Assembly (NCBI RefSeq): GCF_017377575.1
Contig: NZ_JAFREM010000018.1
Span: 124,001-188,000, forward strand
From: Candidatus Enterococcus moelleringii
GTDB lineage: Bacteria > Bacillota > Bacilli > Lactobacillales > Enterococcaceae
Length of the DNA: 64,000 nt
Direction of reading: 5' to 3'
In this document: positions 1 through 8,527 of the stretch, one piece after another
Layout of the letters: each line of letters starts with the position of its first letter
Numbering within the stretch: the stretch's first letter is position 1
The notes under the pieces: model-generated
Seen by the model: only the letters and a program-made list of their open reading frames with translations
Told to the model about the DNA's origin: nothing
Databases searched by the model: none
Made by a program: the position numbers and the translations under genes

Positions 1-116
1 TCCCAGTATGGCTGGCAGGAGAAGAGTCTAAATTTCCTAAGTTGCCTTATATTATTTTTCCAGGAAATGTCGGTGAAGTCGATACATTAAGTCGCGTAGT
101 CAAGCAATTAAAATAA
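1..116 (+). CDS. C-terminal end of an unidentified protein (partial)
   Basis: The frame starting at base 3 is open from the window edge to a TAA at 114-116 and encodes the last 37 residues, ending in VVKQLK. The codon pattern and the 22-bp gap to the next gene, which has its own ribosome binding site (CTAGGAGAG), suggest the last part of a gene in the same operon as the two membrane proteins and the cyclase. The fragment is too short to assign a family. Confidence 0.6.
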   Translation, partial: PVWLAGEESKFPKLPYIIFPGNVGEVDTLSRVVKQLK

Positions 117-138
117 ATAATCAGCTAGGAGAGATTAT

Positions 139-573
139 ATGCTTAAATTTTGCAGAGCTGTAATTGGTTATGGAATTGTCGGGATTTTAACGATGGGCGT
201 CTGGGGAAGTCTGGTGGCAGCATATGGTTTGGCGGGAGGATTTTTTGCAGCAGTTATTTTTATTGGTCCTTGTTGGTTTCTGTTACACTTTTTAGGATTG
301 GTTCATAGTGATACTAAGTCGATGTTTGTTGATTTAGGTTTTGGTGTCGGCTTTGCAGGATTGTTCAGAGACTTTTTCATGGTAGGCAGTGATGCTGCAA
401 TTGCCAGTCTTCCCACTTTAGCAGTGGTCTTGGTTGGCGGCATTATCGGTGGGGCGGTAGCCGTATTAATAGAGCGAGATATGGCGAAAGATGCTTCTTC
501 ATTAATAGAAGAAGCGGATGAGATTAGAATCGAACCGACGATTGCAGAAACCTTAAATCAAGGGGAGGAATAA
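139..573 (+). CDS. Small membrane protein, possible Lin0368-type transporter subunit
   Basis: A 144-residue protein with about four hydrophobic segments (roughly residues 7-30, 33-53, 65-82, 92-110) and an acidic cytoplasmic-looking tail. RBS CTAGGAGAG precedes the ATG. It sits 2 bp before a second small membrane protein of similar pattern, with which it shares motifs such as a central GL(V/I)H followed by FVD or WID. Two small co-encoded membrane proteins of this kind resemble the Lin0367/Lin0368 pairs annotated as putative glycerol transporter subunits. That assignment is from memory of the family pattern and is tentative. Position in an operon with a cyclase-family hydrolase suggests import of a small metabolite. 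Confidence 0.6.
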   Translation: MLKFCRAVIGYGIVGILTMGVWGSLVAAYGLAGGFFAAVIFIGPCWFLLHFLGLVHSDTKSMFVDLGFGVGFAGLFRDFFMVGSDAAIASLPTLAVVLVGGIIGGAVAVLIERDMAKDASSLIEEADEIRIEPTIAETLNQGEE

Positions 574-575
574 TT

Positions 576-914
576 ATGTCTAGTATGTTCGTTATTGCAA
601 CTTTAGTGGGAGCTTTTATCTTTCCTTTTATTTTACGTTTGTCATGGGATCGTCTAATTGAACACTTTGGACCTTTTGGTGGTTGGATGGCTGCAGCTTT
701 TCTAGTCGGAACGATGTGGACACTGAATCACGGAGTTGGTCTAATTCATCAAAGTGGTGGTGCTTGGATTGATCAGGGATTCGCCGCAGGAATTGGACTT
801 TTAGTAGCAACTAAAATGGCTGGTGGCAGTTTTAATGGAAACGTGGCGAAGAATATTCTAGGATCGGCTGTCGGTGGATTGATTGCAGGCTTTGTTTTGT
901 CATTAATTTTATAA
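576..914 (+). CDS. Small membrane protein, partner of the preceding gene
   Basis: A 112-residue, almost entirely hydrophobic protein with four predicted membrane segments and glycine-rich helices. Its ATG lies 2 bp after the stop of the upstream membrane protein, and the RBS (GGGGAGGAA) lies inside the end of that gene, so the two are translationally close. The pattern GVGLIHQSGGAWIDQGFAAG parallels GLVHSD...FVDLGFGVG in the upstream protein, suggesting a duplicated heteromeric membrane unit. The substrate is unknown. Confidence 0.6.
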   Translation: MSSMFVIATLVGAFIFPFILRLSWDRLIEHFGPFGGWMAAAFLVGTMWTLNHGVGLIHQSGGAWIDQGFAAGIGLLVATKMAGGSFNGNVAKNILGSAVGGLIAGFVLSLIL

Positions 915-937
915 AAAATAGGAAGGAAGTTTTGTTT

Positions 938-1609
938 ATGAAAAGAATTTACTTATCGTATCCTTTAGGAGTAGAAACACCAAGATTTGCTGAGAACCCG
1001 CCAGTTAGTATGTGGCCCCAATTTTCAACTGATCGTGGCGATGTCTTTAATCAGTCTTTTTACATGGCAATCAATCATAGTGGCACGCATATGGATGGAG
1101 CTAATCATTTTAATCCTGCTGGCAAACAGTTGTGGGAAAACGAAGTAGACACTTTTGTCTATGAAAAAGTGGTTGTTTTAGATATTGAAAAGGGTGATGA
1201 TGAATTAATATCCAAAAATGACTTACAGCCCTACGAAAAAGAATTAAGTAGCTGTGATTTAGTTATCGTGCGAACAGGATTTTATAAAGTCAGAGACGAC
1301 GCCTATCGTTATGGCCAGCACAATCCTGGATTTACAAAAGATGCCGGTGATTATTTAATGACTTTCCCTAATATTAAGGCTATCGGTATGGATATTCCAT
1401 CCGCTGCTAGTGCTCAGAATGTTCACCCTCATGGTGTTGAGTTCCATCAGGCTGTTTTAGGGTTAGGCCGTTCAGATGATCGCGCTATTTTAATCATTGA
1501 AGATATGAAACTTGATGGAGACTTGTCAGGAATTTCTAAAGTTTATGCTTTGCCGTTACTAATACAAGGATTAGATAGTGGACCATGTACAATTTTAGCT
1601 GAATTTTAA
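938..1609 (+). CDS. Cyclase-family metal-dependent hydrolase
   Basis: The protein belongs to the cyclase / kynurenine formamidase-like family (PF04199). It has the family metal-binding signature HSGTHMDGANHF near residues 47-58 and a downstream MDIPSAAS segment. These enzymes hydrolyse amide or cyclic bonds in small molecules using Mn or Zn. Length (about 223 residues) is normal. ATG at 938 is preferred because GGAAGGA ends 10 bp before it; an in-frame TTG at 932 is too close to that site. It is the last gene of the operon and is followed by a clear terminator. Its true substrate cannot be told from sequence. Confidence 0.85.
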   Translation: MKRIYLSYPLGVETPRFAENPPVSMWPQFSTDRGDVFNQSFYMAINHSGTHMDGANHFNPAGKQLWENEVDTFVYEKVVVLDIEKGDDELISKNDLQPYEKELSSCDLVIVRTGFYKVRDDAYRYGQHNPGFTKDAGDYLMTFPNIKAIGMDIPSAASAQNVHPHGVEFHQAVLGLGRSDDRAILIIEDMKLDGDLSGISKVYALPLLIQGLDSGPCTILAEF

Positions 1610-1618
1610 CAAAGGGGT

Positions 1619-1651
1619 GTTGATGACTTTAATCGGTCATCAACATTTTTT
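1619..1651 (+). terminator. Rho-independent terminator of the cyclase operon
   Basis: Perfect 9-bp arms GTTGATGAC and GTCATCAAC with an 8-base loop, followed by a run of Ts. It starts 9 bp after the cyclase stop codon. Confidence 0.85.
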
Positions 1652-1769
1652 ATTCAAATCAGGGATTTATGGTCGAAACTTTAATGTTCAGCTAAAGTCT
1701 GTTAAAATGAATAGTTGTAAAGCAAGATAATTAAAGTGCATGACAATGACATTTTTGATTGGTGTGGAA

Positions 1770-2408
1770 ATGATGAAGAAAAAAGAAAATTATTTTTATG
1801 ACGATGCCTATAAACAAATCCGTGACAAAATTTTAAATGGTGAGATTGATCCCAGTACAAAATTGACTGAAACAAAATTGGCTGAATCTTTAAATATTAG
1901 TCGAACGCCGATTCGCTACGCAATTTCAAAGCTTGAACAAGAAGGTCTGATTAAGAACAAGAAAGTTTATATCCCTACTGAGAAAGATATTCGTAATATT
2001 TTTCAAGTACGAACATTATTAGAAGGCTATGCCGCCAAGTTTTGTGCTTCATATATTTCAGTTGAATCTTTAGAAAAGTTGGAAGAATCTATCGAAATCG
2101 GAAACACCGGCACTCCGTCTGAACAATTGGAAGCAAATTTTCTATTTCATCATATTCTTGTGTCTGAAACCAACAATACTGAAATAATCAATATTATTGA
2201 TCGTATGCAATCGATTATTTATATGTTTAGAAGAATCGTTACATTACAAAAACGCCCCCGTTTAGTAGAAGAACATCAAGAAATATTTGAAGCGATTAAA
2301 GCTGGAGATGGAGATTTGGCTGAAGAACTAATCGTTCAACATTTACAAAAAGACTTAGAGTTTAGTATTAATCGGATTGATAGGTTTGAACAAAACAATA
2401 GATTGTAA
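1770..2408 (+). CDS. GntR family transcriptional regulator (FCD-like)
   Basis: The N-terminal winged helix (residues about 8-65) carries the GntR pattern: an upstream helix, LAESLNISRTPIRYAISKLE as the recognition helix region, then a wing. The C-terminal part is all helical with a metal- or ligand-binding FCD-like layout (FHHILV, EEHQEIFEAIKAGD, HL). This is typical of FadR-subfamily repressors of catabolic operons. Start is uncertain: ATG 1770 or 1773 follow GGTGTGGA, while an ATG at 1740 has no clear RBS. Placed 160 bp after the cyclase operon in the same direction, it is a plausible regulator of that operon. Confidence 0.85.
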   Translation: MMKKKENYFYDDAYKQIRDKILNGEIDPSTKLTETKLAESLNISRTPIRYAISKLEQEGLIKNKKVYIPTEKDIRNIFQVRTLLEGYAAKFCASYISVESLEKLEESIEIGNTGTPSEQLEANFLFHHILVSETNNTEIINIIDRMQSIIYMFRRIVTLQKRPRLVEEHQEIFEAIKAGDGDLAEELIVQHLQKDLEFSINRIDRFEQNNRL

Positions 2409-2416
2409 GTTATCCT

Positions 2417-2446
2417 GCAAACAGCTGGTTCTGTTTGCATTTTTTG
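2417..2446 (+). terminator. Terminator of the GntR gene
   Basis: Arms GCAAACAG and CTGTTTGC with a 6-base loop, followed by a T tract, located 9 bp after the stop codon. Confidence 0.85.
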
Positions 2447-3048
2447 TCTCTTGAATTTGTAATTTAAGATAATAACTTTTGAATAGGATTTAAGGAGATG
2501 TACATATATTTTTAGCGCAAATTGGCTTCTGCTTATAGTTCAAAAAAAAGGATGTGACTTCTCTCGTTCGAGAAAAGCTCACATGCTTTTATGTGATTCC
2601 AGAAGAACTAATCAAATCATCTTTATCGTAAAAATCAATAACATTATAACATCAATGAATGGTCGCGTAATCCATCTAACAGTTCTTGATTAGCTGGATT
2701 ATTCTTACCGTTGAAAATGATGTTAAAGGTTTCGCCAGCTGAATCACGAAAGTCTTTCGTATCAGTAAAAATTCCTAGAATAATTTTGTAGGTGTTTCGA
2801 TTAATTGAATTGTACATTTTGGTGTATTTTGTTTAATCACGGTTTGCTCTGAGTAGGGCATACTTTTTTAAAATGTTCATAAAACTGAGTTGTACCTTAA
2901 TTAATAGAAAAGGGTGAATTCTCTACTATTCGAAAAAGCTTTAATATTTATACTACCTTAAGTAGGCGGAACCTTGGTTAATAAGTATTAATGAGGAATA
3001 CAATGATATAAGTAGCAAGGAAATAAATGAAGCAGTAAAATTACATTA
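2447..3048. other. Gene-poor stretch with one decayed reading frame
   Basis: About 600 bp without an intact gene. It contains the minus-strand remnant at 2644-2861 and otherwise AT-rich sequence in which no promoter, repeat or RNA structure could be supported. Confidence 0.5.
2644..2861 (-). pseudogene. Frameshifted remnant of a small protein gene
   Basis: On the minus strand a frame beginning MPYSEQTVIKQNTPK and ending at TPTKLF runs into a stop. The neighbouring frame continues with KIILGIFTDTKDFRDSAG and ends in DHSLML. Joined by one frameshift the two halves give a coherent protein of about 70 residues with a charged, globular-looking composition. No RBS is visible at the ATG. The family was not recognised. 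It could also be chance coding in AT-rich DNA. Confidence 0.35.
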
Positions 3049-3963
3049 CTATATAAACTCCTCATCAACCTCGTCTTCCAAACAACCACTCTTTTTCGTA
3101 TATTGAGCCTTCACCAAAAAGATCCCGCCGATCACAATGGCAATTCCTAACATCTCCATCACTGATATCTTTTCCGAGAAAAGTACAAACGAATAAACGG
3201 AAGCAATCACCGGCTGAGACAGGCAAATAATCGAAGAGAGATTGACATTTATTTTGCCTTGGCAGTGAGCCAACAGGTTATGACCGATCAGCTGCAGACA
3301 GATGGTTAAGCCTAGCAGCGGGTACAGTTCGGTGACTCTATGTGGCACCTGAACTCCTTCTGCCAGTCCCGCCATGACAAAAAGAGCCGCGGCACTGCCA
3401 AAAGCTGAGACGAACATGATCATGCTGCTGGAGATGCGATCTCTTAAATGATAGGAAATAATCAAAAAGCAGCCGTAAAAGAAGGAAGCGCAAAAGGCCA
3501 GTAAATCGCCAAGGTAGTTTCCAGCGGTGGGCGTCACTTTTCCGCAAATCAAAATGAACACGCCAAGTATGGTAATCCCGGCTCCTAACAAGAACAACTT
3601 CGGCACTTTTTCTTTAAACAAGAAATACGAAAGCGGCACGACAGTAAAGGGTGTTAGGTTGGTGAGTAGATTGGCATTGGCGACCGAAGTGTAGCTAAAG
3701 GAAAGGTTCCAAAGAGCGATATCTCCCGCCAGAAACACACCCGCTGCTAAAATAATCAAGATATCTCTTCTGCTAATGGTCTTTAGCTGCGTTCTTACCA
3801 AGGGATAAAGCAAGGGAATTGAGAATAGCACCCGGTAAAATCCCGTGTTGATAGGGCCAAGATTGCTGAGTTTGACAAAAATTCCGCCAGTGGCCAAAAA
3901 AGCGATGGCGATTAATTCTAGTAAGATATCCTTTGACTCATTGTTTCGTATTTTTTGCTTCAT
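3049..3963 (-). CDS. EamA/DMT family transporter
   Basis: A 304-residue protein with ten hydrophobic segments arranged as two EamA repeats (PF00892), the layout of drug/metabolite transporters that export or import amino acids and other small metabolites. Start ATG is preceded by AGGAGG with ideal spacing. The gene is divergent from a MocR-type regulator at 4080, with only about 115 bp between the starts. That arrangement commonly means that the regulator controls the transporter. The substrate is unknown; vitamin B6-related or amino-acid compounds are possible given the PLP-binding regulator. Confidence 0.85.
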   Translation of the reverse strand: MKQKIRNNESKDILLELIAIAFLATGGIFVKLSNLGPINTGFYRVLFSIPLLYPLVRTQLKTISRRDILIILAAGVFLAGDIALWNLSFSYTSVANANLLTNLTPFTVVPLSYFLFKEKVPKLFLLGAGITILGVFILICGKVTPTAGNYLGDLLAFCASFFYGCFLIISYHLRDRISSSMIMFVSAFGSAAALFVMAGLAEGVQVPHRVTELYPLLGLTICLQLIGHNLLAHCQGKINVNLSSIICLSQPVIASVYSFVLFSEKISVMEMLGIAIVIGGIFLVKAQYTKKSGCLEDEVDEEFI

Positions 3964-4079
3964 TTGCTTTCCTCCTGTGAAAATTATTCTGATAATTCTG
4001 TAAATTATGATACGATGGGATTGGCACTAGAAAAAGGCCCACTAACCAACTATTTTATGGGGCCACTAGGAGGAACAGG

Positions 4080-5492
4080 ATGATTTATATTGATAAAGCA
4101 ACCAATCAGCCGTTATATGAACAAATATATTCAACGATCAAACAGGATATTTTGAGTGGCACCATGCCTAAAGATCAAGTTCTAATGGGGTCGAGAAAGT
4201 TAGCACAAATGCTGGAGGTCAGCCGCAACACTGTCGACAATGCCTACGGACAACTGGCAGCAGAAGGCTATATTCAGGCGGTTAAGGGCGTGGGCTTTGT
4301 TGTTTTGGAGTTGCCAAAGCTGGAACTTAGCGAACCTGTGACAGCTGATGCCGAAATCGGCCATGCACAAGTTGAGGACGAAGCGATCCCGCCATTGTAC
4401 GATTTAACCAATCAGAGCACCACTAATGATTTATTCCCGAAAAACCTTTGGAAGAAATACACCTTAGAATGTCTGGAGCTGTTGGATCGTGAGGAGAAAT
4501 TGACCTCTTTTCAAGACAAGCAAGGGGAGATGGTCCTGCGCCAACAATTAAAAACCTATTTAAAACAAATTCGAGGTGTGAATTGTGAGGAGGATCAAAT
4601 TATTATTACTTGCGGCATCCAGCAGTCGCTAGAATATCTGTGTAAAGTACTGCCGTCGGAAAAAAATACCGTCTTAGTGGAAGAGCCGGGGTATAGCAAA
4701 GCCGTCCAAGTCTTTCGCCACAACGGTTATTCTGTTGCCACTTCGCCGGTGGATGAGCAGGGACTGAATAGCTCGAAGCTGCCAAAGGACTCAAAGATAA
4801 GTGGGGTGTATACGACACCTTCCCATCAGTTTCCCACTGGCGTCACCATGCCGATTGGCCGCCGCTATGAGTTGCTGGATTGGGCGCGGAAAAATGACAG
4901 CTATATTATTGAGGACGATTTTGACAGCGAGCAACGCTATTTTTCCAAACCGATCCCTTCACTGCAATCGATTGATCGGGAAGAACGGGTGATTTACCTT
5001 GGTACCTTTTCCAAATCGCTTTCGCCATCACTGCGAATGGGCTACATGGTGTTGCCGCGGAAATTGTTAAACACCTATTTAGAAAAATTCCAGCAATACA
5101 ACAGTACGGTTCCTTTATTGAATCAATACGTGGTGGCGAAGCTGATCGAAACAGGAAACTATGAACGGCACATTCGCCGATTGAATAACACATTCCGCAA
5201 AAGGTTAGAGCTCTTTTTAAAAGAATTTTCAGTGTTCGATGGCAAAATCCGCATCTCCAGCAACGGAACCGGGCAGTACTTTTTAGTAGAATTTCCGGAA
5301 CATATTGATCAGGCGGATCTAATCGAAAGAGCGTTGAAAGAAGGCGTCAGAGTCTACTCAACCATGCAATTTTGGCAGGACAAAGCGGAGTGTCCACCGA
5401 ATAAATTATTTCTCGGATTCAGTAAAATTGCGCTGGCAGACATTCCAGATTGCGTAGACCGACTTCACCGTGCTTGGAAGAAGTTCTTGTAA
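4080..5492 (+). CDS. MocR-type GntR/aminotransferase-fold regulator
   Basis: A 470-residue fusion. An N-terminal GntR winged helix (residues about 8-78, LAQMLEVSRNTVDNAYGQL) is joined by a linker to a fold-type I aminotransferase domain (about 110-470). The PLP lysine is K312 in GTFSKSLSPSLRMGYM, and the EDDFDSEQRY acidic motif that contacts the cofactor is present. MocR proteins use PLP or PLP adducts as effectors, usually not as enzymes. RBS AGGAGGAACAGG precedes the ATG. Its divergent partner is the EamA transporter, the likely target along with itself. Confidence 0.9.
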   Translation: MIYIDKATNQPLYEQIYSTIKQDILSGTMPKDQVLMGSRKLAQMLEVSRNTVDNAYGQLAAEGYIQAVKGVGFVVLELPKLELSEPVTADAEIGHAQVEDEAIPPLYDLTNQSTTNDLFPKNLWKKYTLECLELLDREEKLTSFQDKQGEMVLRQQLKTYLKQIRGVNCEEDQIIITCGIQQSLEYLCKVLPSEKNTVLVEEPGYSKAVQVFRHNGYSVATSPVDEQGLNSSKLPKDSKISGVYTTPSHQFPTGVTMPIGRRYELLDWARKNDSYIIEDDFDSEQRYFSKPIPSLQSIDREERVIYLGTFSKSLSPSLRMGYMVLPRKLLNTYLEKFQQYNSTVPLLNQYVVAKLIETGNYERHIRRLNNTFRKRLELFLKEFSVFDGKIRISSNGTGQYFLVEFPEHIDQADLIERALKEGVRVYSTMQFWQDKAECPPNKLFLGFSKIALADIPDCVDRLHRAWKKFL

Positions 5493-5617
5493 AGTTCGGG
5501 GGAATTGCCGGTTGGATCAAATATGAGACAGTTATTTCAGGTACAATGATTAAGTAATGGAAAAGTCAAAACGATAGGCGGCTCGTGATTTCAAAGGATA
5601 AAAGGAGGATTCATCAA

Positions 5618-6046
5618 ATGAAAACAGCAAAATGTTTATGTGGCAAGGTTTCGATTGAGATTCAGGATTTTCACACGAAAGTGGGGGCCTGCCATTGTTC
5701 CATGTGCCGAAAATGGGGGTCGGGGCCCTTGCTGACGGTGAATGGCGGTACGGGTGACCAAATCAAAATTACGCCTGAAAACTTAGTCACTCGCTACAAA
5801 TCGTCTGAATGGGCGGAAAGAGGTTTTTGTTCAAATTGCGGCTCAAATCTTTTTTACCGCCTGCTGCCAACGGATTTCTACAGTATTCCCATCGATTTAT
5901 TTGATGAGCAAGAGGATGCCAACTTAACGGTGGAAGTCTACTATGATCAAAAGCCGAAGTATTATGACTTTGCCAATGAGACGCAGAAATTAACTGAAGC
6001 GGAAATTATGGAAATGGTTCAAGCAGAGTATTTTGATGAGAAATAA
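5618..6046 (+). CDS. GFA family (CENP-V/GFA zinc-binding) protein
   Basis: The protein has the cysteine arrangement of the GFA/CENP-V fold (PF04828): CLCGKVSI near the start, CHCSMCRKWGSGP, and CSNCGSNLFYR. These ligate structural and catalytic zinc. Some relatives were described as glutathione-dependent formaldehyde-activating enzymes, but most bacterial members have no proven reaction. ATG at 5618 follows AAAGGAGG with good spacing; an in-frame GTG at 5585 is upstream of that RBS and unlikely. The gene stands alone and ends in a terminator. Confidence 0.85.
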   Translation: MKTAKCLCGKVSIEIQDFHTKVGACHCSMCRKWGSGPLLTVNGGTGDQIKITPENLVTRYKSSEWAERGFCSNCGSNLFYRLLPTDFYSIPIDLFDEQEDANLTVEVYYDQKPKYYDFANETQKLTEAEIMEMVQAEYFDEK

Positions 6047-6056
6047 TTAGATGGGG

Positions 6057-6095
6057 AACCTAGAAAAGTGGATCAAGCGCTTTTTTAGGTTTTTT
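6057..6095 (+). terminator. Terminator after the GFA gene
   Basis: Arms AACCTAGAAAAG and CTTTTTTAGGTT with a short loop, followed by Ts, 11 bp after the stop codon. Confidence 0.7.
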
Positions 6096-6111
6096 GCAGC
6101 TAGAAAAAGAT

Positions 6112-6157
6112 AATTTGAGAAAAATTCTCAAATTGTTGATATCATACTATTGTATGA
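6112..6157. promoter_or_regulatory. Two adjacent palindromes upstream of the RloA-like gene
   Basis: The first is a perfect inverted repeat with 10-bp arms AATTTGAGAA (6112-6121) and TTCTCAAATT (6125-6134). The second has arms TCATAC (6142-6147) and GTATGA (6152-6157). They lie 20-65 bp before the ATPase start, where operators would be expected. No bound regulator is encoded next to them. The first could also form a hairpin in RNA. Confidence 0.5.
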
Positions 6158-6178
6158 GTTATTCTGTAGGTAGAGGTG

Positions 6179-7453
6179 ATGACGATGCTGCATCAATTTA
6201 CATTCAAAAATTTTAAGTCTTTCAAAGATGAGACAACCTTAGATTTAACAGCGAGCGCGATAAAAGAACACCCGAATGATGTAGTTAACGATGTTCATGA
6301 CGAGAAGGTCCTGAAGGTAGCAGCTATTTACGGAGCAAATGCATCAGGAAAAAGCAATGTCATAAAAGCTTTTCAAAGTATGAGGCTTCGAGTGTTGACG
6401 TCATTTAAAGCAAACGACTTTTTACTCGGCATGGAAAATACTCCACATTGGTTTGAAGAGGAAACTGTTCCTTCCGAATTTTCCGTACTTTTCTCAACAG
6501 CTGGAAAAAACTATCAATACTCTTTTTCAGTTTTAAAGGAAAAGATCGTAGAAGAAAGTTTGTATATGAGAGATCCTAAGCTCAAGAAAGAAGCCTATAT
6601 AACATTGCTGGAAAGAGAAGGGAATCAGTTCAGTGGGGAGCTGTTGAACTTAACAGAATCAGCTGTGATTTCAGAGCTGGTTGAAGATGATATTTTGCTG
6701 GTCTCTGTGTTAGCCAAATTCAAAATTGATTTTATTCAAGATGTTTATAATTGGTTCGAAAGTGTCCGAGTCGTTGATTACGGAAATCCTTATTTGGAAA
6801 GGGTCGCCCACTATTCAACGACGAAGGGAAAAATGCAGCCGTTGAAAACACTCATCGAAGATCCCAAAGAAAATGAACAACTGACCGATTTTATCCGAGC
6901 AATTGATGTGGGAATCGACCATTTGGGAGTCATCGGCAACGAAGTCCAACATTTAGTTTCCGAAAATGAATTCATGGAAACCAAACGGATCGTCAGCTAT
7001 CACAAAAATCCTAGAACCGGTAAGACCATTACGACACCAATCGAAGATGAATCCAGTGGAACATTAAAAATGCTGAATCTTTATGTAGACATGAAAAAAA
7101 CCTTAGACATTGGCGGGACGATCTTCATTGACGAAATGGACGCGAAACTTCATCCATTACTAATTCGCTATATCATCATTCTGTTCCATAATCCAAAAAC
7201 GAACCCTAAGCATGCACAGCTGATTTTTTCGACACAAGAAGTCTTTACGTTAGACAAAGATAACCTAAGAAGAGATGAAATTTGGTTTACTGACAAAGAT
7301 GAATTTGGCTGTTCTGAACTTTATTCGTTAGTTGATTATGTGGATGATGAACAGCGAAAGGTTAGAAATGATGCCAGCTATGGCAAGGATTATATTTTAG
7401 GAAGATATAAATCAGTTCCCTCATTGAAACGGTGGGAGGGATTGGATGGCTAA
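6179..7453 (+). CDS. AAA-family ATPase, RloA/OLD-like (AAA_15/AAA_21)
   Basis: A 425-residue ABC/SMC-like ATPase. Walker A is GANASGKS at residues 52-59. Walker B is FIDEMDAKLHPLL near 317-329. The N-terminal FTFKNFKSFKDETTLDL is the typical OLD/RecF-type start. It overlaps the next gene by 8 bp, and that gene encodes a RloB-family protein. This pairing is known as RloA-RloB; it was first noted in Campylobacter restriction loci and resembles two-gene phage-defence modules such as AbiL and PARIS (ATPase sensor plus effector). Start choice is between ATG 6179 and ATG 6185; TAGAGGTG fits 6185 slightly better. The frame is intact. Confidence 0.85.
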   Translation: MTMLHQFTFKNFKSFKDETTLDLTASAIKEHPNDVVNDVHDEKVLKVAAIYGANASGKSNVIKAFQSMRLRVLTSFKANDFLLGMENTPHWFEEETVPSEFSVLFSTAGKNYQYSFSVLKEKIVEESLYMRDPKLKKEAYITLLEREGNQFSGELLNLTESAVISELVEDDILLVSVLAKFKIDFIQDVYNWFESVRVVDYGNPYLERVAHYSTTKGKMQPLKTLIEDPKENEQLTDFIRAIDVGIDHLGVIGNEVQHLVSENEFMETKRIVSYHKNPRTGKTITTPIEDESSGTLKMLNLYVDMKKTLDIGGTIFIDEMDAKLHPLLIRYIIILFHNPKTNPKHAQLIFSTQEVFTLDKDNLRRDEIWFTDKDEFGCSELYSLVDYVDDEQRKVRNDASYGKDYILGRYKSVPSLKRWEGLDG

Positions 7454-8135
7454 AGCTCCCGGGAAAAAACAAAGGAAAAAGAAAAGAATGGTCGAACCTG
7501 CCAGTTACTTTATCGGCACTGAAGGAACGAAAACAGAAGTTCTCTATTTTCAAGAGATTGCGAAGCACTTAATCCAAGAGTATGGCGATTATGCTGGAAG
7601 AATTGAAGTGCCAAATATGACTGTTGAAGGAATAGGAACCAGTAATTTCAGATTGATTCAGGATGTAGAAGAATATATCCGAACTAATCCTAGACTTTTT
7701 GAAAATGTTTGGATCGTTTTTGACAAAGATGATATTCCTTTAGATTATTTTGACAATTCGATCCAGCAAGCAGAAGCCAAAGGATACAAAGCTGCTTGAT
7801 CCAATGATTTTTTTGAATTGTGGTACTTGCTGCATTTTGAACTGCTTCAATCGGGGATTACTAGAGAGCAGTATAAGGAAAAACTGACAGTTCACTTAGA
7901 AAAAAATGGGTTAGAAAAGTACGATAAAAACAATTTATCTATGTTTGATATTCTTCTTGCAAGAAAAGAAACTGCAATCCGAAATGGATGTAGATTAGAA
8001 GAAAACTTTGAAAATGAACCTCCTTCAAAAAGAAATCCTTGTACAACTGTCCATCATCTAGTAAAAGAACTTTTTGCTATTGAAAAAGAAGTCCAGAAGA
8101 TTAAGGCTATTGAAAAATATTCTTCATCTGATTAG
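7446..8135 (+). pseudogene. RloB-like gene interrupted by one in-frame TGA
   Basis: From ATG 7446 the frame encodes a lysine-rich start, SYFIGTEGTKTEVLYFQEI, VEGIGTSNF, and VWIVFDKDDIP, all features of the RloB family (PF13707), up to GYKAA. It then meets TGA at 7797-7799. The same frame continues with SNDFFELWYLLHFELLQSG and runs to 8135, giving about 229 residues in total. In RloB-like proteins the interrupted spot reads A-W-S-N-P-x-F-E-L-W, so TGG to TGA (Trp to stop) is the simplest explanation. It is probably inactivated, leaving the ATPase without its partner. Programmed readthrough is possible but unsupported. The start overlaps the ATPase stop by 8 bp with RBS GGGAGGG. Confidence 0.8.
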
Positions 8136-8180
8136 CCCAAACAACTTTTGACAACAATCAAATCCTACACAATCATAAAC

Positions 8181-8236
8181 AAAAAAATCGGCATTTATGA
8201 CTTTCATTAAGAAGGAAAAAATGCTGATTTTTTTTA
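8181..8236 (+). terminator. Terminator after the RloA-RloB pair
   Basis: Arms AATCGGCATTT and AAATGCTGATT with A and T tracts on either side; it could work in both directions. Confidence 0.7.
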
Positions 8237-8527
8237 ATTTCGAAGGATCACGATTCTTCATTAATTAACCACGTCAGGAAGTATCTCCTTCATTTAAATC
8301 ACCTAGCACTCTCCAGACAGATTCCACATCAGACTTGCGGCGGATTTCCTTTCAACCGCTCTCTTTTCCAAAGTGAATGGAGAGCAAAAAAGTATCCGCA
8401 GGCAAGGCAGTTTTTTGGTATCATTAGAATAAGAAAATGACAAACCCTGTCATATCAAGGATGCAAGAGATACTTGATAGGCTTTTTGACGACATTTTGC
8501 TAGGGTGGAGACAAGGAGGAATGGGAG
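8237..8527. promoter_or_regulatory. Intergenic region with two small inverted repeats before the XRE gene
   Basis: About 290 bp without a gene. Near its end are TGACA-AACCC-TGTCA (8437-8451) and, immediately after, arms TATCAAG (8452-8458) and CTTGATA (8473-8479). They sit 50-90 bp before the start of a helix-turn-helix regulator, so self-regulation is possible. A clear promoter could not be assigned. Confidence 0.35.

Noticed and set aside
7797-7799. Selenocysteine or programmed readthrough at the RloB TGA
   Set aside because: No SECIS-like hairpin was seen directly downstream, and the family has Trp here, so a simple nonsense mutation is more likely.
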